DNA from: Comamonadaceae bacterium | GTDB taxonomy: Bacteria; Pseudomonadota; Gammaproteobacteria; Burkholderiales; Burkholderiaceae_C | Assembly (NCBI GenBank): GCA_947455145.1 | Contig: CANGME010000015.1 | Location: 1-64,000 of the forward strand | Reading direction: 5' to 3' | Length of the DNA: 64,000 bases | Shown here: positions 18,190 through 26,126 of the stretch, one piece after another | How the letters are laid out: each line of letters starts with the position of its first letter | How positions within the stretch are numbered: position 1 is the stretch's first letter | The notes under the pieces: generated by a model | Told to the model about the DNA's origin: nothing | The model's input: the letters and a program-made list of their open reading frames with translations, nothing else | Databases searched by the model: none | Translations under genes and position numbers: made by a program

Positions 18190-18660
18190 CGGGCTGGGTG
18201 GGCACGGCTGGTCAACGGTGGGGCTCGTTCTTCGTGGCACGCTCGCGCAGGATGGTTTGTGGCTTGCTGCTGTGGTTGTCGTAACCACCGGATGAGTGCG
18301 GAAAGTTTTGTGGCACGCGCGAATGGCCACTGCGCCCGACCCCACGCATTGACCTGCCTTCGCGAAGGTGTGGGCGTGCGAAGGATGGGAAGTCAAAACA
18401 GCCGAACTGCCGAACAGCCGAACTGCAAACCGCCAACTGCAAGTACACACCACTGTGCGAAGGGTTGTTTTCAAACCAAGCTCGCAGACGTGCCGAGTGG
18501 CTGGGGAGGGGCGTAGCGGCCATTCGCGCGTGCCACAAAATTTCGACATCTCAAGCGGTGGTTACGCCACCACTGTTCAAGCACTACAAACCATCCTGCG
18601 CGAGCGTGCCGCGAAGAACAGCCACGGACACTCGGTGCGTTCGCCCACCAAGCCCGAACC
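18190..18660. repeat. Large imperfect inverted repeat between acnA and the DapA-like gene
   Basis: The left arm (about 18190-18340) and the reverse complement of the right arm (about 18505-18660) share long blocks: GGCACGCTCGCGCAGGATGG, GTAACCACCG, and TTTTGTGGCACGCGCGAATG. By eye the core 110 bases are roughly 80% matched. The central ~165 bases contain short direct repeats of AGCCGAACTG. The stretch 18087-18755 holds no gene; both divergent promoters must lie in or beside the element. It could be a MITE-like insertion or encode a structured RNA. No terminal target duplication was identified. Confidence 0.85.
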
Positions 18661-18755
18661 GCGACAACTTTGAGCAACCCCTGAAGCAAGTGAAAAATGA
18701 CACTCAACCTCTCTAAAATGACCAGCATTGCCAACAGACTCAAAGAGGACAAAAA

Positions 18756-19691
18756 ATGAACCAGCTCACCCCCAGCGCCAAAGGCGTGTACCTGATCACC
18801 GTGACCCCCTTCACCGACAGCGGCGCTCTGGATCTGGCCAGCACCGACCGCATGGTTGATTTTTGTCTGGAGGCGGGTGTCACCGGCTTGACTGTCCTGG
18901 GCATCATGGGTGAGGCGACCAAGCTCACTGCAGAAGAATCGCGCATCTTTGTCAAGCAGGTGCTGACCCGTGTGAATGGGCGCGTGCCAGTGGTGGTGGG
19001 GGCATCGGCCCCTGGCTTTGCGCCGATGCGCGAGCTGACTCAAAGCGTGATGGAACTGGGCGCGGCGGGCGTGATGGTGGCGCCGCCTGCTAGCGTGCGC
19101 ACGGACGACCAGATCGTCGCCTACTTTGACATGGTCAATGAGACGCTGGGTGCTGATGTGCCCTGGGTGCTGCAAGATCACCCGGTGTCAACCACGGTGC
19201 AAATGTCCACCGGTGTCATCTTGCGCATCCTCAAAAACTCTCCCTCCTGCGTCATGCTCAAGCATGAAGACTGCCCCGGCCTAGCCAAGCTCTCGGCTAT
19301 TCGCTCATCAATTGATAAAGGCGACACCAAGCGCGTGTCTATCCTGTGTGGCAACGGCGGTGGACTGTTTTTGCCTGAAGAACTCACGCGCGGCGCGGAC
19401 GGTGCGATGACCGGTTTTGCTTACCCCGAGATGATGGTGGACGTGTGCGCGGCCCACGCAGCGGGCAACATAGAGCGGGCGCATGATTTGTTTGATGCCT
19501 ACCTCCCCGTGGCCCGCTACGAGCAGCAGGCTGGCATTGGCCTGGCGGTGCGAAAGCACATTTTTGCCGAGCGTGGGGTGATTGCCTCGGCCGCCATTCG
19601 CAAGCCAGGGCCTAAGCTGTCTGCGCTGGACATTGCTGACATTGCACGACTCACTGCGCGGCAGACCAAGAGACTGGCTGAACTGGGTTAA
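18756..19691 (+). CDS. Dihydrodipicolinate synthase-superfamily lyase/aldolase
   Basis: A 311-residue TIM-barrel protein of the DHDPS/NAL family. Family marks are the opening KGVYLITVTPFTDSGALD, the TVLGIMGEATKLT segment in place of the usual GTTGE, and the Schiff-base lysine in CVMLKHEDCPG. The active-site tyrosine normally found in the YNxP motif is absent: the equivalent stretch reads VLQDHPVST. It is therefore not lysine-pathway DapA but a catabolic or unassigned paralogue that uses the same lysine chemistry. A good ribosome site (AGAGGAC) precedes ATG 18756. It is followed by the RND pump genes with a 38-base gap, which may or may not be co-transcribed. Confidence 0.85.
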   Translation: MNQLTPSAKGVYLITVTPFTDSGALDLASTDRMVDFCLEAGVTGLTVLGIMGEATKLTAEESRIFVKQVLTRVNGRVPVVVGASAPGFAPMRELTQSVMELGAAGVMVAPPASVRTDDQIVAYFDMVNETLGADVPWVLQDHPVSTTVQMSTGVILRILKNSPSCVMLKHEDCPGLAKLSAIRSSIDKGDTKRVSILCGNGGGLFLPEELTRGADGAMTGFAYPEMMVDVCAAHAAGNIERAHDLFDAYLPVARYEQQAGIGLAVRKHIFAERGVIASAAIRKPGPKLSALDIADIARLTARQTKRLAELG

Positions 19692-19729
19692 CTTGAATTT
19701 CGGCTTAGCTACGCTTACAAATAACGTTC

Positions 19730-21007
19730 ATGACCACCACACGCACCCCCTCCAAAATCTCTTCAACGTTGTTGTTCGCGCTGCCCGTTCTGTTGGCTGC
19801 ATGCAACCCCACTAGTGACAAGCCACCCGCAGGCCCTGGCGGCGGCATGCCGCCCCCCGAGGTCAGTGTGATCACCCTGCAAGCCAAAGCGCAACCCGTC
19901 GTGTTGGAGTTGGTCGGTCAAACCGCAGGCTCCCGCGAGACCGAAGTGCGGGCGCGCGTGGCGGGAATTTTGCAGAAGCGCCTGTTTGTCGAGGGCACGG
20001 CGGTACAGGCGGGCACGCCTTTGTTCCAGATTGATCCGGCCACCTTTCAGAACCAAGTGGCATCCGCCGAGGCGAACCTGGCCGTGGCTGAGGCCAAGGT
20101 CAAGCAAGCACGACGCGACCAAGCCCGTGCAGCTCCGTTAGCGGCAGAAAAAGCCATCAGCCAGAAAGAGGCAGATGATGCCCAGTCTGCGTTGGAATCG
20201 GCCGAGGCATCACTCAAGCAAATGCAAGCACAGACCAATGAGGCCCGCCTCAACTTGGCCTACACCAAGGTGGTGGCCCCCATTGCGGGCGTCACCAGCA
20301 CAGCCGTCAAGTCCGACGGTAACCTGATCACCGCCAGCGACAGCCTGCTCACCACCATCGTGCAGACCAATCCGATGTACGTGAACTTCAGCCTGTCAGA
20401 AGCCGATGTGCTGCGCATGACGCAGCAGCTCAGCAGCGGGCAGCTCAATGTGCCCGGTAGCACAAGTGGTAGTTCTGTGACCAAGCGCTCGGCCAATGGC
20501 AGCCTGGGCTTTACCGTCAAGCTCAAGCTGGCCGATGGCAGCGTGTATGCACGCGAAGGCAAACTCAACTTCACCAGCGAAAAGGTGAACCCGCAGACCG
20601 GCAGCTTTGAGGCGCGCGCCGAGCTGCCCAACCCCGATGGCGTGCTGCGTCCCGGCCAGTTTGTGCGCGTCATGCTGGGTGGCGCGAGCCGTCCCAACAG
20701 TTTGAGCGTGCCGCAGCGCGCGGTGATTGACAGCCCGTTTGGCAAGATCGTGTTTGTGGTCAACAAAGACGACAAGCTGGAGCCGCGCCCGGTGGAGCTG
20801 GACGGCTGGAGCCAGGGCGATTGGATTGTGACCAAGGGCGTGCAAGCCGGGGACCGCGTGCTGGTCGAAGGCTTCATCAAGGCGCATGACCCAGGCATGA
20901 CGGTCAAGCCTGTGCCGTATCTGGCAGCCATGCCTGGCGCAGTACCGAATCCACAAGGAAAACCACCAGAAGCCAGCGCCAATAAATCGCAAGCAGCTCC
21001 TAAATAA
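19730..21007 (+). CDS. RND efflux periplasmic adaptor (AcrA/MexA type), lipoprotein
   Basis: A 425-residue membrane fusion protein. It begins with a lipoprotein signal (LPVLLAACN lipobox), then a Pro/Gly-rich spacer and the barrel/lipoyl start VISLQ-like segment ending GSRETEVRARVAGILQKRL. The central coiled-coil hairpin is evident in the Ala/Glu/Lys-rich heptads (ANLAVAEAKVKQARRDQARA ... ASLKQMQAQTNEARL). The C-terminal barrel contains PQRAVIDSPFG and a GDRVLVEG motif. It bridges the inner-membrane pump and the outer-membrane channel encoded next. A frame-neutral Lys/Pro-rich tail follows. No local TetR or LysR repressor gene accompanies the operon. Confidence 0.92.
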   Translation: MTTTRTPSKISSTLLFALPVLLAACNPTSDKPPAGPGGGMPPPEVSVITLQAKAQPVVLELVGQTAGSRETEVRARVAGILQKRLFVEGTAVQAGTPLFQIDPATFQNQVASAEANLAVAEAKVKQARRDQARAAPLAAEKAISQKEADDAQSALESAEASLKQMQAQTNEARLNLAYTKVVAPIAGVTSTAVKSDGNLITASDSLLTTIVQTNPMYVNFSLSEADVLRMTQQLSSGQLNVPGSTSGSSVTKRSANGSLGFTVKLKLADGSVYAREGKLNFTSEKVNPQTGSFEARAELPNPDGVLRPGQFVRVMLGGASRPNSLSVPQRAVIDSPFGKIVFVVNKDDKLEPRPVELDGWSQGDWIVTKGVQAGDRVLVEGFIKAHDPGMTVKPVPYLAAMPGAVPNPQGKPPEASANKSQAAPK

Positions 21008-21020
21008 GGAGCACACCCTC

Positions 21021-24000
21021 ATGTTCTCCAAATTTTTTATTGATCGTCCGATCTTCGCGACGGTGCTCTCCCTGTTCCTGGTGCTGGCGGGGCTCGCCGC
21101 GATGCGGATCTTGCCGATCTCGCGTTACCCGGAAATATCGCCCCCCGTCGTCAACGTGCGGGCTATTTACCCCGGTGCTTCGGCCGAGGTGCTGGAAACC
21201 ACGGTCGCTGCGCCTATCGAGCAGTCCATCAACGGCGTTGAAAAAATGCTCTACATGGACAGCACCTCGTCAGGCGACGGTGCGGTCACCATCAACGTGA
21301 CCTTTGATGTCGGCACCAACCTGGACATTGCCGCTGTCAACGTGAATAACCGCGTCAACCAAGTCTTGAGCAAGCTGCCGCAAGAGGTGCAGCGCCAGGG
21401 CCTGACGGTGAGCAAAAGCTCGGCCAACTTCCTGGTGGTTGCGGCAGTGTATTCGCCCGACGACCGCTACGACGCGCTCTTCATCTCCAACTACGTCACG
21501 CAAAACATGCTGGACGCTATCAAACGCGTGCCCGGCACCACCAATGTGCAAATTTTTGGTGCGAAGGACTACGCCATGCGCATCTGGCTGCGGCCCGACC
21601 GTATGGCGCAACTCGGCATCACGGTGGGCGACATCAACAGCGCCGTGACTGAGCAAAACGCACAGTACGCCGCCGGCAAGATTGGCTCGCCGCCCAACAA
21701 CACCGAAGAGCTCACGCTCACCGTGACCGCACGCGGGCGGCTGCTGGAGCCGGAGCAGTTTGGCAACATCGTGGTTCGCAGTGGCGACAAGGGTGCGATG
21801 GTGCGGCTCAAAGACGTGGCACGGGTCGAGTTGGGCTCCAAGGACTACAACTTCTATGGCCGCGTCAACGGCCATCCCTCGGTGCCGGTGGGCGTGTTTT
21901 TGCAGACCGGCGCCAATGCGCTGGAGACGCGCGCAGCGGTGGAAAAAACCCTGGTCGAGTTGAAGGCCAAATTCCCCGTGGGCCTGACTTACTCCACCCC
22001 GTATGACACCACGCCCTTCGTGGCCGAGTCCATCCACGAGGTAGTCAAGACCCTGGCCGAAGCCATGGTGCTGGTGTTCCTCGTCGTGTACCTGTTTTTG
22101 CAAAGCTGGCGCGCCACCATCATCCCCACGCTGGCCGTGCCCGTGTCGCTCATCGGCACCATGGCAGGCCTGCACCTGCTGGGCTACAGCATCAATACGC
22201 TCACGCTGTTTGGCATGGTGCTGTCCATCGGCATCGTGGTGGACGATGCCATCGTGGTGCTGGAGAACGTGGAGCGCCTCATGCATGAAGAAGGCATGAG
22301 CCCGCGTGACGCGGCCATTGAGGCCATGCGCGAGGTGACTCGCCCTGTCATCGCCATCGTGTTGGTGCTGTGCGCCGCGTTCATCCCGGTGGCATTTTTG
22401 GGTGGTCTGGCGGGCGAGTTGTACCGCCAGTTCTCCGTCACCATCTCTATCGCCGTGGTGCTCTCGGGCTTTGTGGCGCTGACGCTCACGCCCGCTTTGT
22501 GCGCGGTGCTGCTCAAGCCCGGAGCCGAACGAAAGAACAAGTTTTTTGATACTTTCAACCGGGGTTTCAAACGTTTGACGCAGCGCTACACGCAGGGGGT
22601 AGCTTTCTTCCTCAAGCGCGGCGTGCTGGGCATGTTGCTGTTTGTGGGCATGTTGGGCTTGACCGGCTTGATGGTCAAAATTGTCCCTGGCGCTTTGGTG
22701 CCGGACGAAGACCAGGGGTACTTCATCGGCGCGGTGATCCTGCCCGAGGGATCTTCGCTAGAGCGCACCAACCAGGTTGTAAAGCAGGTGGAGGCGGCCA
22801 TGTCGCCCAATAAAAACATCGACACCGTTTTCAGCCTGGTGGGCTTGAATTTTCTGGGGGGAGGGGGCTTGAAGTCGTCTGCCGCCACCATGTTCTTCCC
22901 GCTCAAACCTTGGGCCGAGCGTGACCAGACGGCCAAAGAGCTGGTGATGGAAACCTACATGAAGACCGGCGGCATCAAGGCTGGCTTGCCACTGGCCTTT
23001 GCCCCGCCCGCCATTCAAGGCCTTGGCCAAACCGGCGGCTTTGAGTTCTACCTGCAAAACAAGGGTGATGGCGGCGTGCGGCGTCTCGCGCAGCTCTTGC
23101 CCGGCCTGCTGGAAGAGGCCAACAAGCAGCCCGAGTTGCAAGGCGTCAAGACCATTTGGCAAGCCAACTCGCCCCAGCTCTATGTCAACGTGGATACCGA
23201 GAAGGCGCGAACCCTGGGCCTGAACGTGGCCGACATTTACAACACCCTGGCCGCCACGCTGGGCAGCTACTACGTCAACGACTTCAACAAGAGCGGGCGC
23301 ATCTACCAGGTGCTGATGCAGGCCGAAGGCCAGTACCGCGCCAAGCCGGATGACATCGGCGCGCTGTACGTGCGGGCCAAGTCGGGCCAGATGGTGCCCA
23401 TACGCGCCGTGGCTGATGTGAAGTTTGTGGCCGGGCCGGACTCAGTGCAGCACTTCAACGCGCTGCCCAGCATCCAGATTTTGGGCGAACCCAAACCCGG
23501 TTTCAGCTCAGGCCAAGCCATTGCGGCCATGGAGCGGGTGGCCAACCAGGTGCTGCCGCCGGATGCGGGCTTTGACTGGGGCGGCACCGCCTTTCAGCAA
23601 AAGCGCAGCAGTGGAGCCGGGGGGCTGGCCTTGGGTGCGGGCATCTTGATGATCTTTTTGATTTTGGCCGCGCAATACGAAAAATGGACGCTGCCTTTGT
23701 CCGTCTTGCTGGCTTTGCCCTTCGGCATTTTTGGCGCACTGGCGGCGGTGTATTTGCGCCACTTCACCAATGACGTGTACTTTCAAATCGGTCTGGTCAC
23801 GCTTTTGGGCTTGTCGGCCAAAAATGCGATTTTGATCGTGGAATTTGCCAGCGTTCTGGTCCAGCAAGGCCAGTCGCCCGTGGCGGCGGCGCTGGAGGCG
23901 GCGCGCCTGCGCTTCCGCCCGATTTTGATGACCTCTTTGGCCTTTATTCTGGGCGTTATCCCGCTGGCCTTCTCTAGCGGTGCGGGCGCAGCGGCGCGCC

Positions 24001-24173
24001 AAGCGATCGGCACCGGCGTGCTGGGCGGCATGCTGGCGGCCACCTTCTTGGCCATCTTTTTGGTGCCGCTGTTCTTCAAGCTGGTGAACGACTGGCATTT
24101 CAGAAGCAAACCCGAAGACTATGCCCATGTGAACCAGCCCTTGCATCTGGATGGGGGGACGCACCATGTTTAA
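21021..24173 (+). CDS. RND multidrug efflux transporter (HAE1, AcrB/MexB-like)
   Basis: A 1050-residue inner-membrane proton/drug antiporter with the typical 12-helix, two-loop layout. It opens with FSKFFIDRPIFATVLSLFLV and shows YPGASAEVLETTVAAPIEQ. The proton-relay aspartates lie in SIGIVVDDAIVVLENVERLM and the relay lysine in GLSAKNAILIVEFA. GSGAGAAARQAIGTGVLGGM lies at the C-terminal repeat end, consistent with the hydrophobe/amphiphile efflux group rather than metal pumps. AAGGAG lies upstream of ATG 21021. Its last codons overlap the start of the outer membrane gene by 8 bases. The drug range cannot be read from sequence. Confidence 0.95.
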   Translation: MFSKFFIDRPIFATVLSLFLVLAGLAAMRILPISRYPEISPPVVNVRAIYPGASAEVLETTVAAPIEQSINGVEKMLYMDSTSSGDGAVTINVTFDVGTNLDIAAVNVNNRVNQVLSKLPQEVQRQGLTVSKSSANFLVVAAVYSPDDRYDALFISNYVTQNMLDAIKRVPGTTNVQIFGAKDYAMRIWLRPDRMAQLGITVGDINSAVTEQNAQYAAGKIGSPPNNTEELTLTVTARGRLLEPEQFGNIVVRSGDKGAMVRLKDVARVELGSKDYNFYGRVNGHPSVPVGVFLQTGANALETRAAVEKTLVELKAKFPVGLTYSTPYDTTPFVAESIHEVVKTLAEAMVLVFLVVYLFLQSWRATIIPTLAVPVSLIGTMAGLHLLGYSINTLTLFGMVLSIGIVVDDAIVVLENVERLMHEEGMSPRDAAIEAMREVTRPVIAIVLVLCAAFIPVAFLGGLAGELYRQFSVTISIAVVLSGFVALTLTPALCAVLLKPGAERKNKFFDTFNRGFKRLTQRYTQGVAFFLKRGVLGMLLFVGMLGLTGLMVKIVPGALVPDEDQGYFIGAVILPEGSSLERTNQVVKQVEAAMSPNKNIDTVFSLVGLNFLGGGGLKSSAATMFFPLKPWAERDQTAKELVMETYMKTGGIKAGLPLAFAPPAIQGLGQTGGFEFYLQNKGDGGVRRLAQLLPGLLEEANKQPELQGVKTIWQANSPQLYVNVDTEKARTLGLNVADIYNTLAATLGSYYVNDFNKSGRIYQVLMQAEGQYRAKPDDIGALYVRAKSGQMVPIRAVADVKFVAGPDSVQHFNALPSIQILGEPKPGFSSGQAIAAMERVANQVLPPDAGFDWGGTAFQQKRSSGAGGLALGAGILMIFLILAAQYEKWTLPLSVLLALPFGIFGALAAVYLRHFTNDVYFQIGLVTLLGLSAKNAILIVEFASVLVQQGQSPVAAALEAARLRFRPILMTSLAFILGVIPLAFSSGAGAAARQAIGTGVLGGMLAATFLAIFLVPLFFKLVNDWHFRSKPEDYAHVNQPLHLDGGTHHV

Positions 24174-25647
24174 GAAGTTTGCCCCCTTACCGTTCGCCAT
24201 GAGCTTGTCGAAAGGTTTGCAGTTTGCTATGACTTTAGTAGCTGTCTGCGCAATATCTGCCTGCGGTGTAGCCAGATTAGGCCATGATTACAAGCGCCCA
24301 AGCATCGAAGTGCCGAGCAGTTTTCCGTCTCCCGGCACTGCGACCGACGTGAACTGGCTGGCCTGGTGGAAGGGCTTCAAAGACCCGGTGCTCGATGCCC
24401 TGCTGCAAGAGGCCGCCACCCACAGCCAAGACCTCGCTCTGGCCAGCGCCCGCATGGCGGAGGCACGCGCCGTGCTGGATCAAAACCAGTCCAACTTCTA
24501 CCCCAGCGTGGACTTGAACGCCAGCAGCACACGCCGACGCACCAGTCAAACCGGCAGTACTTTCAACCCCAATATCGGCCCCTATTCCAACGACCAGCAA
24601 CTGGGTTTAAGCGCCAGCTACGAGATCGACTTCTGGGGCAAATACCAGCGCGCCGATGAAGCGGCCCGTGCGCGCTTGCTGGCGCAAAGCGCCGCACGCG
24701 GCACAGTGTTGATCAGCCTGTATGCCAACGTGGCTCAAGGCTATTTCGCTCTGCGGGCCTTGGATGCGCAGTACACACTGGCCGAGCAGACGCTGAACAC
24801 GCGGCAAGAGAATTTGCGCTTGCAAACGCGCCGCTTTGCCGCTGGTGTGGTGGGTGAAATTGATTTGCACCAAGCCGAGTCTGAGGTGTTTAACCTACAG
24901 GCCACGCTGCAACAAACGCGGCAAAACCGCAGCAACGCCGAATCAGCCCTGGCGCTGCTGCTAGGCCGCAAACCCGCCGACATTTTGAAGCCGGTATTGG
25001 CACGCGGTGCCGACCTGGGCACGCTCTACGCAGGGCAAGTGATACCCGCCCAGTTGCCCTCAGACGTGCTCACGCTGCGCCCTGATGTGGTGAGCGCCGA
25101 ACAAGCCCTGATCGCGGCCAACGCCGACATCGGCCAGGCCCGTGCCGCTTACTTCCCCAAGTTCAGTCTGACGGCGGGCGTGGGCCAGCAGTCTCAAGAT
25201 CTGGCCAATTTGTTTGACCCGACCTCGCTGTTTTGGAACCTGATCGGCAACCTGACCCAACCCATCTTCCGCGCCGGTGCAGCCGACGCGGTGGTGGCCG
25301 CAGCCAATGCCAGACAGCAACAGGCCCTGGCCCAGTACACCCAGACGGTGCAAAGCGCTTTTCGTGACGTGCATGACGCGCTCAACAACATGGCGGCAGG
25401 GCGCGACATCGCGGCAAGCGCCGCAAAGCGTGTCGATGCCTTGAACGCCACGCTTCGGCTGGCCGACTTGCGCTACAAGAGCGGCTATAGCAGCTACCTG
25501 GAGGTGCTCAACGCGCAACGCGATCTGGCCCAGGCGCAGGCGGGCTTGGTGGATGTGCAGCGCACGCAGTTGAGCGCGGTGGTGGCACTCTACAAGGCGC
25601 TTGGTGGGGGCTGGGAAAGTGCTGGATTCCCGCCTACGCGGGAGTGA
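24166..25647 (+). CDS. Outer membrane efflux channel (OprM/NodT family), lipoprotein
   Basis: A 493-residue TolC-like factor completing the RND pump. ATG 24166 overlaps the transporter stop; an upstream ATG at 24151 is in frame but less likely. The lipobox is AISACG after an unusual signal peptide: residues 9-17 (PFAMSLSKG) are encoded by an inserted dispersed repeat, so the signal sequence is lengthened. Two OEP repeats follow, with WLAWWKGFKDPVLDALLQEA, ASYEIDFWGKYQRADEAARA, and in the second half LRPDVVSAEQALIAANADIG and SGYSSYLEVLNAQRDL. The last residues (AGFPPTRE) are also derived from a repeat, the one at 25622. Confidence 0.93.
   Translation: MFKKFAPLPFAMSLSKGLQFAMTLVAVCAISACGVARLGHDYKRPSIEVPSSFPSPGTATDVNWLAWWKGFKDPVLDALLQEAATHSQDLALASARMAEARAVLDQNQSNFYPSVDLNASSTRRRTSQTGSTFNPNIGPYSNDQQLGLSASYEIDFWGKYQRADEAARARLLAQSAARGTVLISLYANVAQGYFALRALDAQYTLAEQTLNTRQENLRLQTRRFAAGVVGEIDLHQAESEVFNLQATLQQTRQNRSNAESALALLLGRKPADILKPVLARGADLGTLYAGQVIPAQLPSDVLTLRPDVVSAEQALIAANADIGQARAAYFPKFSLTAGVGQQSQDLANLFDPTSLFWNLIGNLTQPIFRAGAADAVVAAANARQQQALAQYTQTVQSAFRDVHDALNNMAAGRDIAASAAKRVDALNATLRLADLRYKSGYSSYLEVLNAQRDLAQAQAGLVDVQRTQLSAVVALYKALGGGWESAGFPPTRE
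24191..24215 (+). repeat. GAGCTTGTCGAAGG-family repeat inside a signal peptide
   Basis: CGTTCGCCATGAGCTTGTCG with following AAAGG. It is read in frame as PFAMSLSKG within the lipoprotein signal of the outer membrane channel. Confidence 0.85.
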
Positions 25648-25650
25648 CGA
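25622..25650 (-). repeat. Dispersed palindromic repeat (ATTCCCGC type) at a gene end
   Basis: CTGGATTCCCGCctacGCGGGAGTGACGA is a diverged copy of the element at 12444-12471. It supplies the last codons and the stop of the outer membrane channel gene and could act as a hairpin between the convergent genes. Confidence 0.8.
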
Positions 25651-25671
25651 ACCTGCGTAAGCCCTTTTGAC

Positions 25672-26055
25672 TCAGTGCAGCTCTTGGTGCAGGCAGAGGT
25701 AGTTGCCCTCGGTGTCCTTGAACCAAGCGGCCTTTTCATCGCCAATCTTGCAGATGTGGTTGACGGTGGTGAGGTCGGGCAGGTTGTAGTCTTCAAACAC
25801 CACGCCGTGGCCCTCCAGGGCGTGGATTTCTGACTCGATATCGTCCACCTCAAAGCTGGCGATGGTGTGCTCGGCCTTGGTGCCACCGGGCTTGGGGTAG
25901 AGCTCCAGCAAAGTGCCACCACCGCAACTGAAGAGGAAGCCGCCATCGGTGCGCGCACCCTCCAGCTTGAGACCGAGCTTGTGCTCGTAAAAATCACATG
26001 CCCGCATCATGTCCATGACCGGAACTATCGTGGTGAGAGGAGAAATATTGAGCAT
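25672..26055 (-). CDS. VOC (glyoxalase/bleomycin resistance) superfamily protein
   Basis: A 127-residue vicinal-oxygen-chelate fold protein. It has the N-terminal beta-alpha-beta unit PLTTIVPVMDMMRACDFYEHKLGLKL and the C-terminal unit ending AAWFKDTEGNYLCLHQELH, where the Asp-x-x-Gly-Asn and final Glu are common family positions. Possible functions are a lyase, a dioxygenase-like metal enzyme or a binding protein; sequence alone does not decide. A clear AGGAGG ribosome site precedes the ATG at 26055. It is convergent with the RND operon and lies downstream of argA on the same strand, with a 71-base gap. Confidence 0.83.
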   Translation of the reverse strand: MLNISPLTTIVPVMDMMRACDFYEHKLGLKLEGARTDGGFLFSCGGGTLLELYPKPGGTKAEHTIASFEVDDIESEIHALEGHGVVFEDYNLPDLTTVNHICKIGDEKAAWFKDTEGNYLCLHQELH

Positions 26056-26126
26056 GATGCCCTCCTAATAATGAATTCACCCCAACGGGGGAAGTTCAGT
26101 ATAGGAAGACGTTCAAAAATTACCAG

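Noticed and set aside
18400-18445. Short direct repeats of AGCCGAACTG considered as a CRISPR array
   Set aside because: The units are only about 10 bases, closely spaced with no uniform spacers, and no cas gene is present. They belong to the core of the inverted-repeat element.
21270-22286. Minus-strand open frame of 338 codons opposite the RND transporter
   Set aside because: Histidine- and glutamine-rich antisense shadow of a clear transporter gene.
24220-24250. Possible second dispersed repeat of the TTGCTAT...GTAGCTG kind (also near 51555)
   Set aside because: The matches are too short and degenerate by eye to separate from chance within coding sequence.
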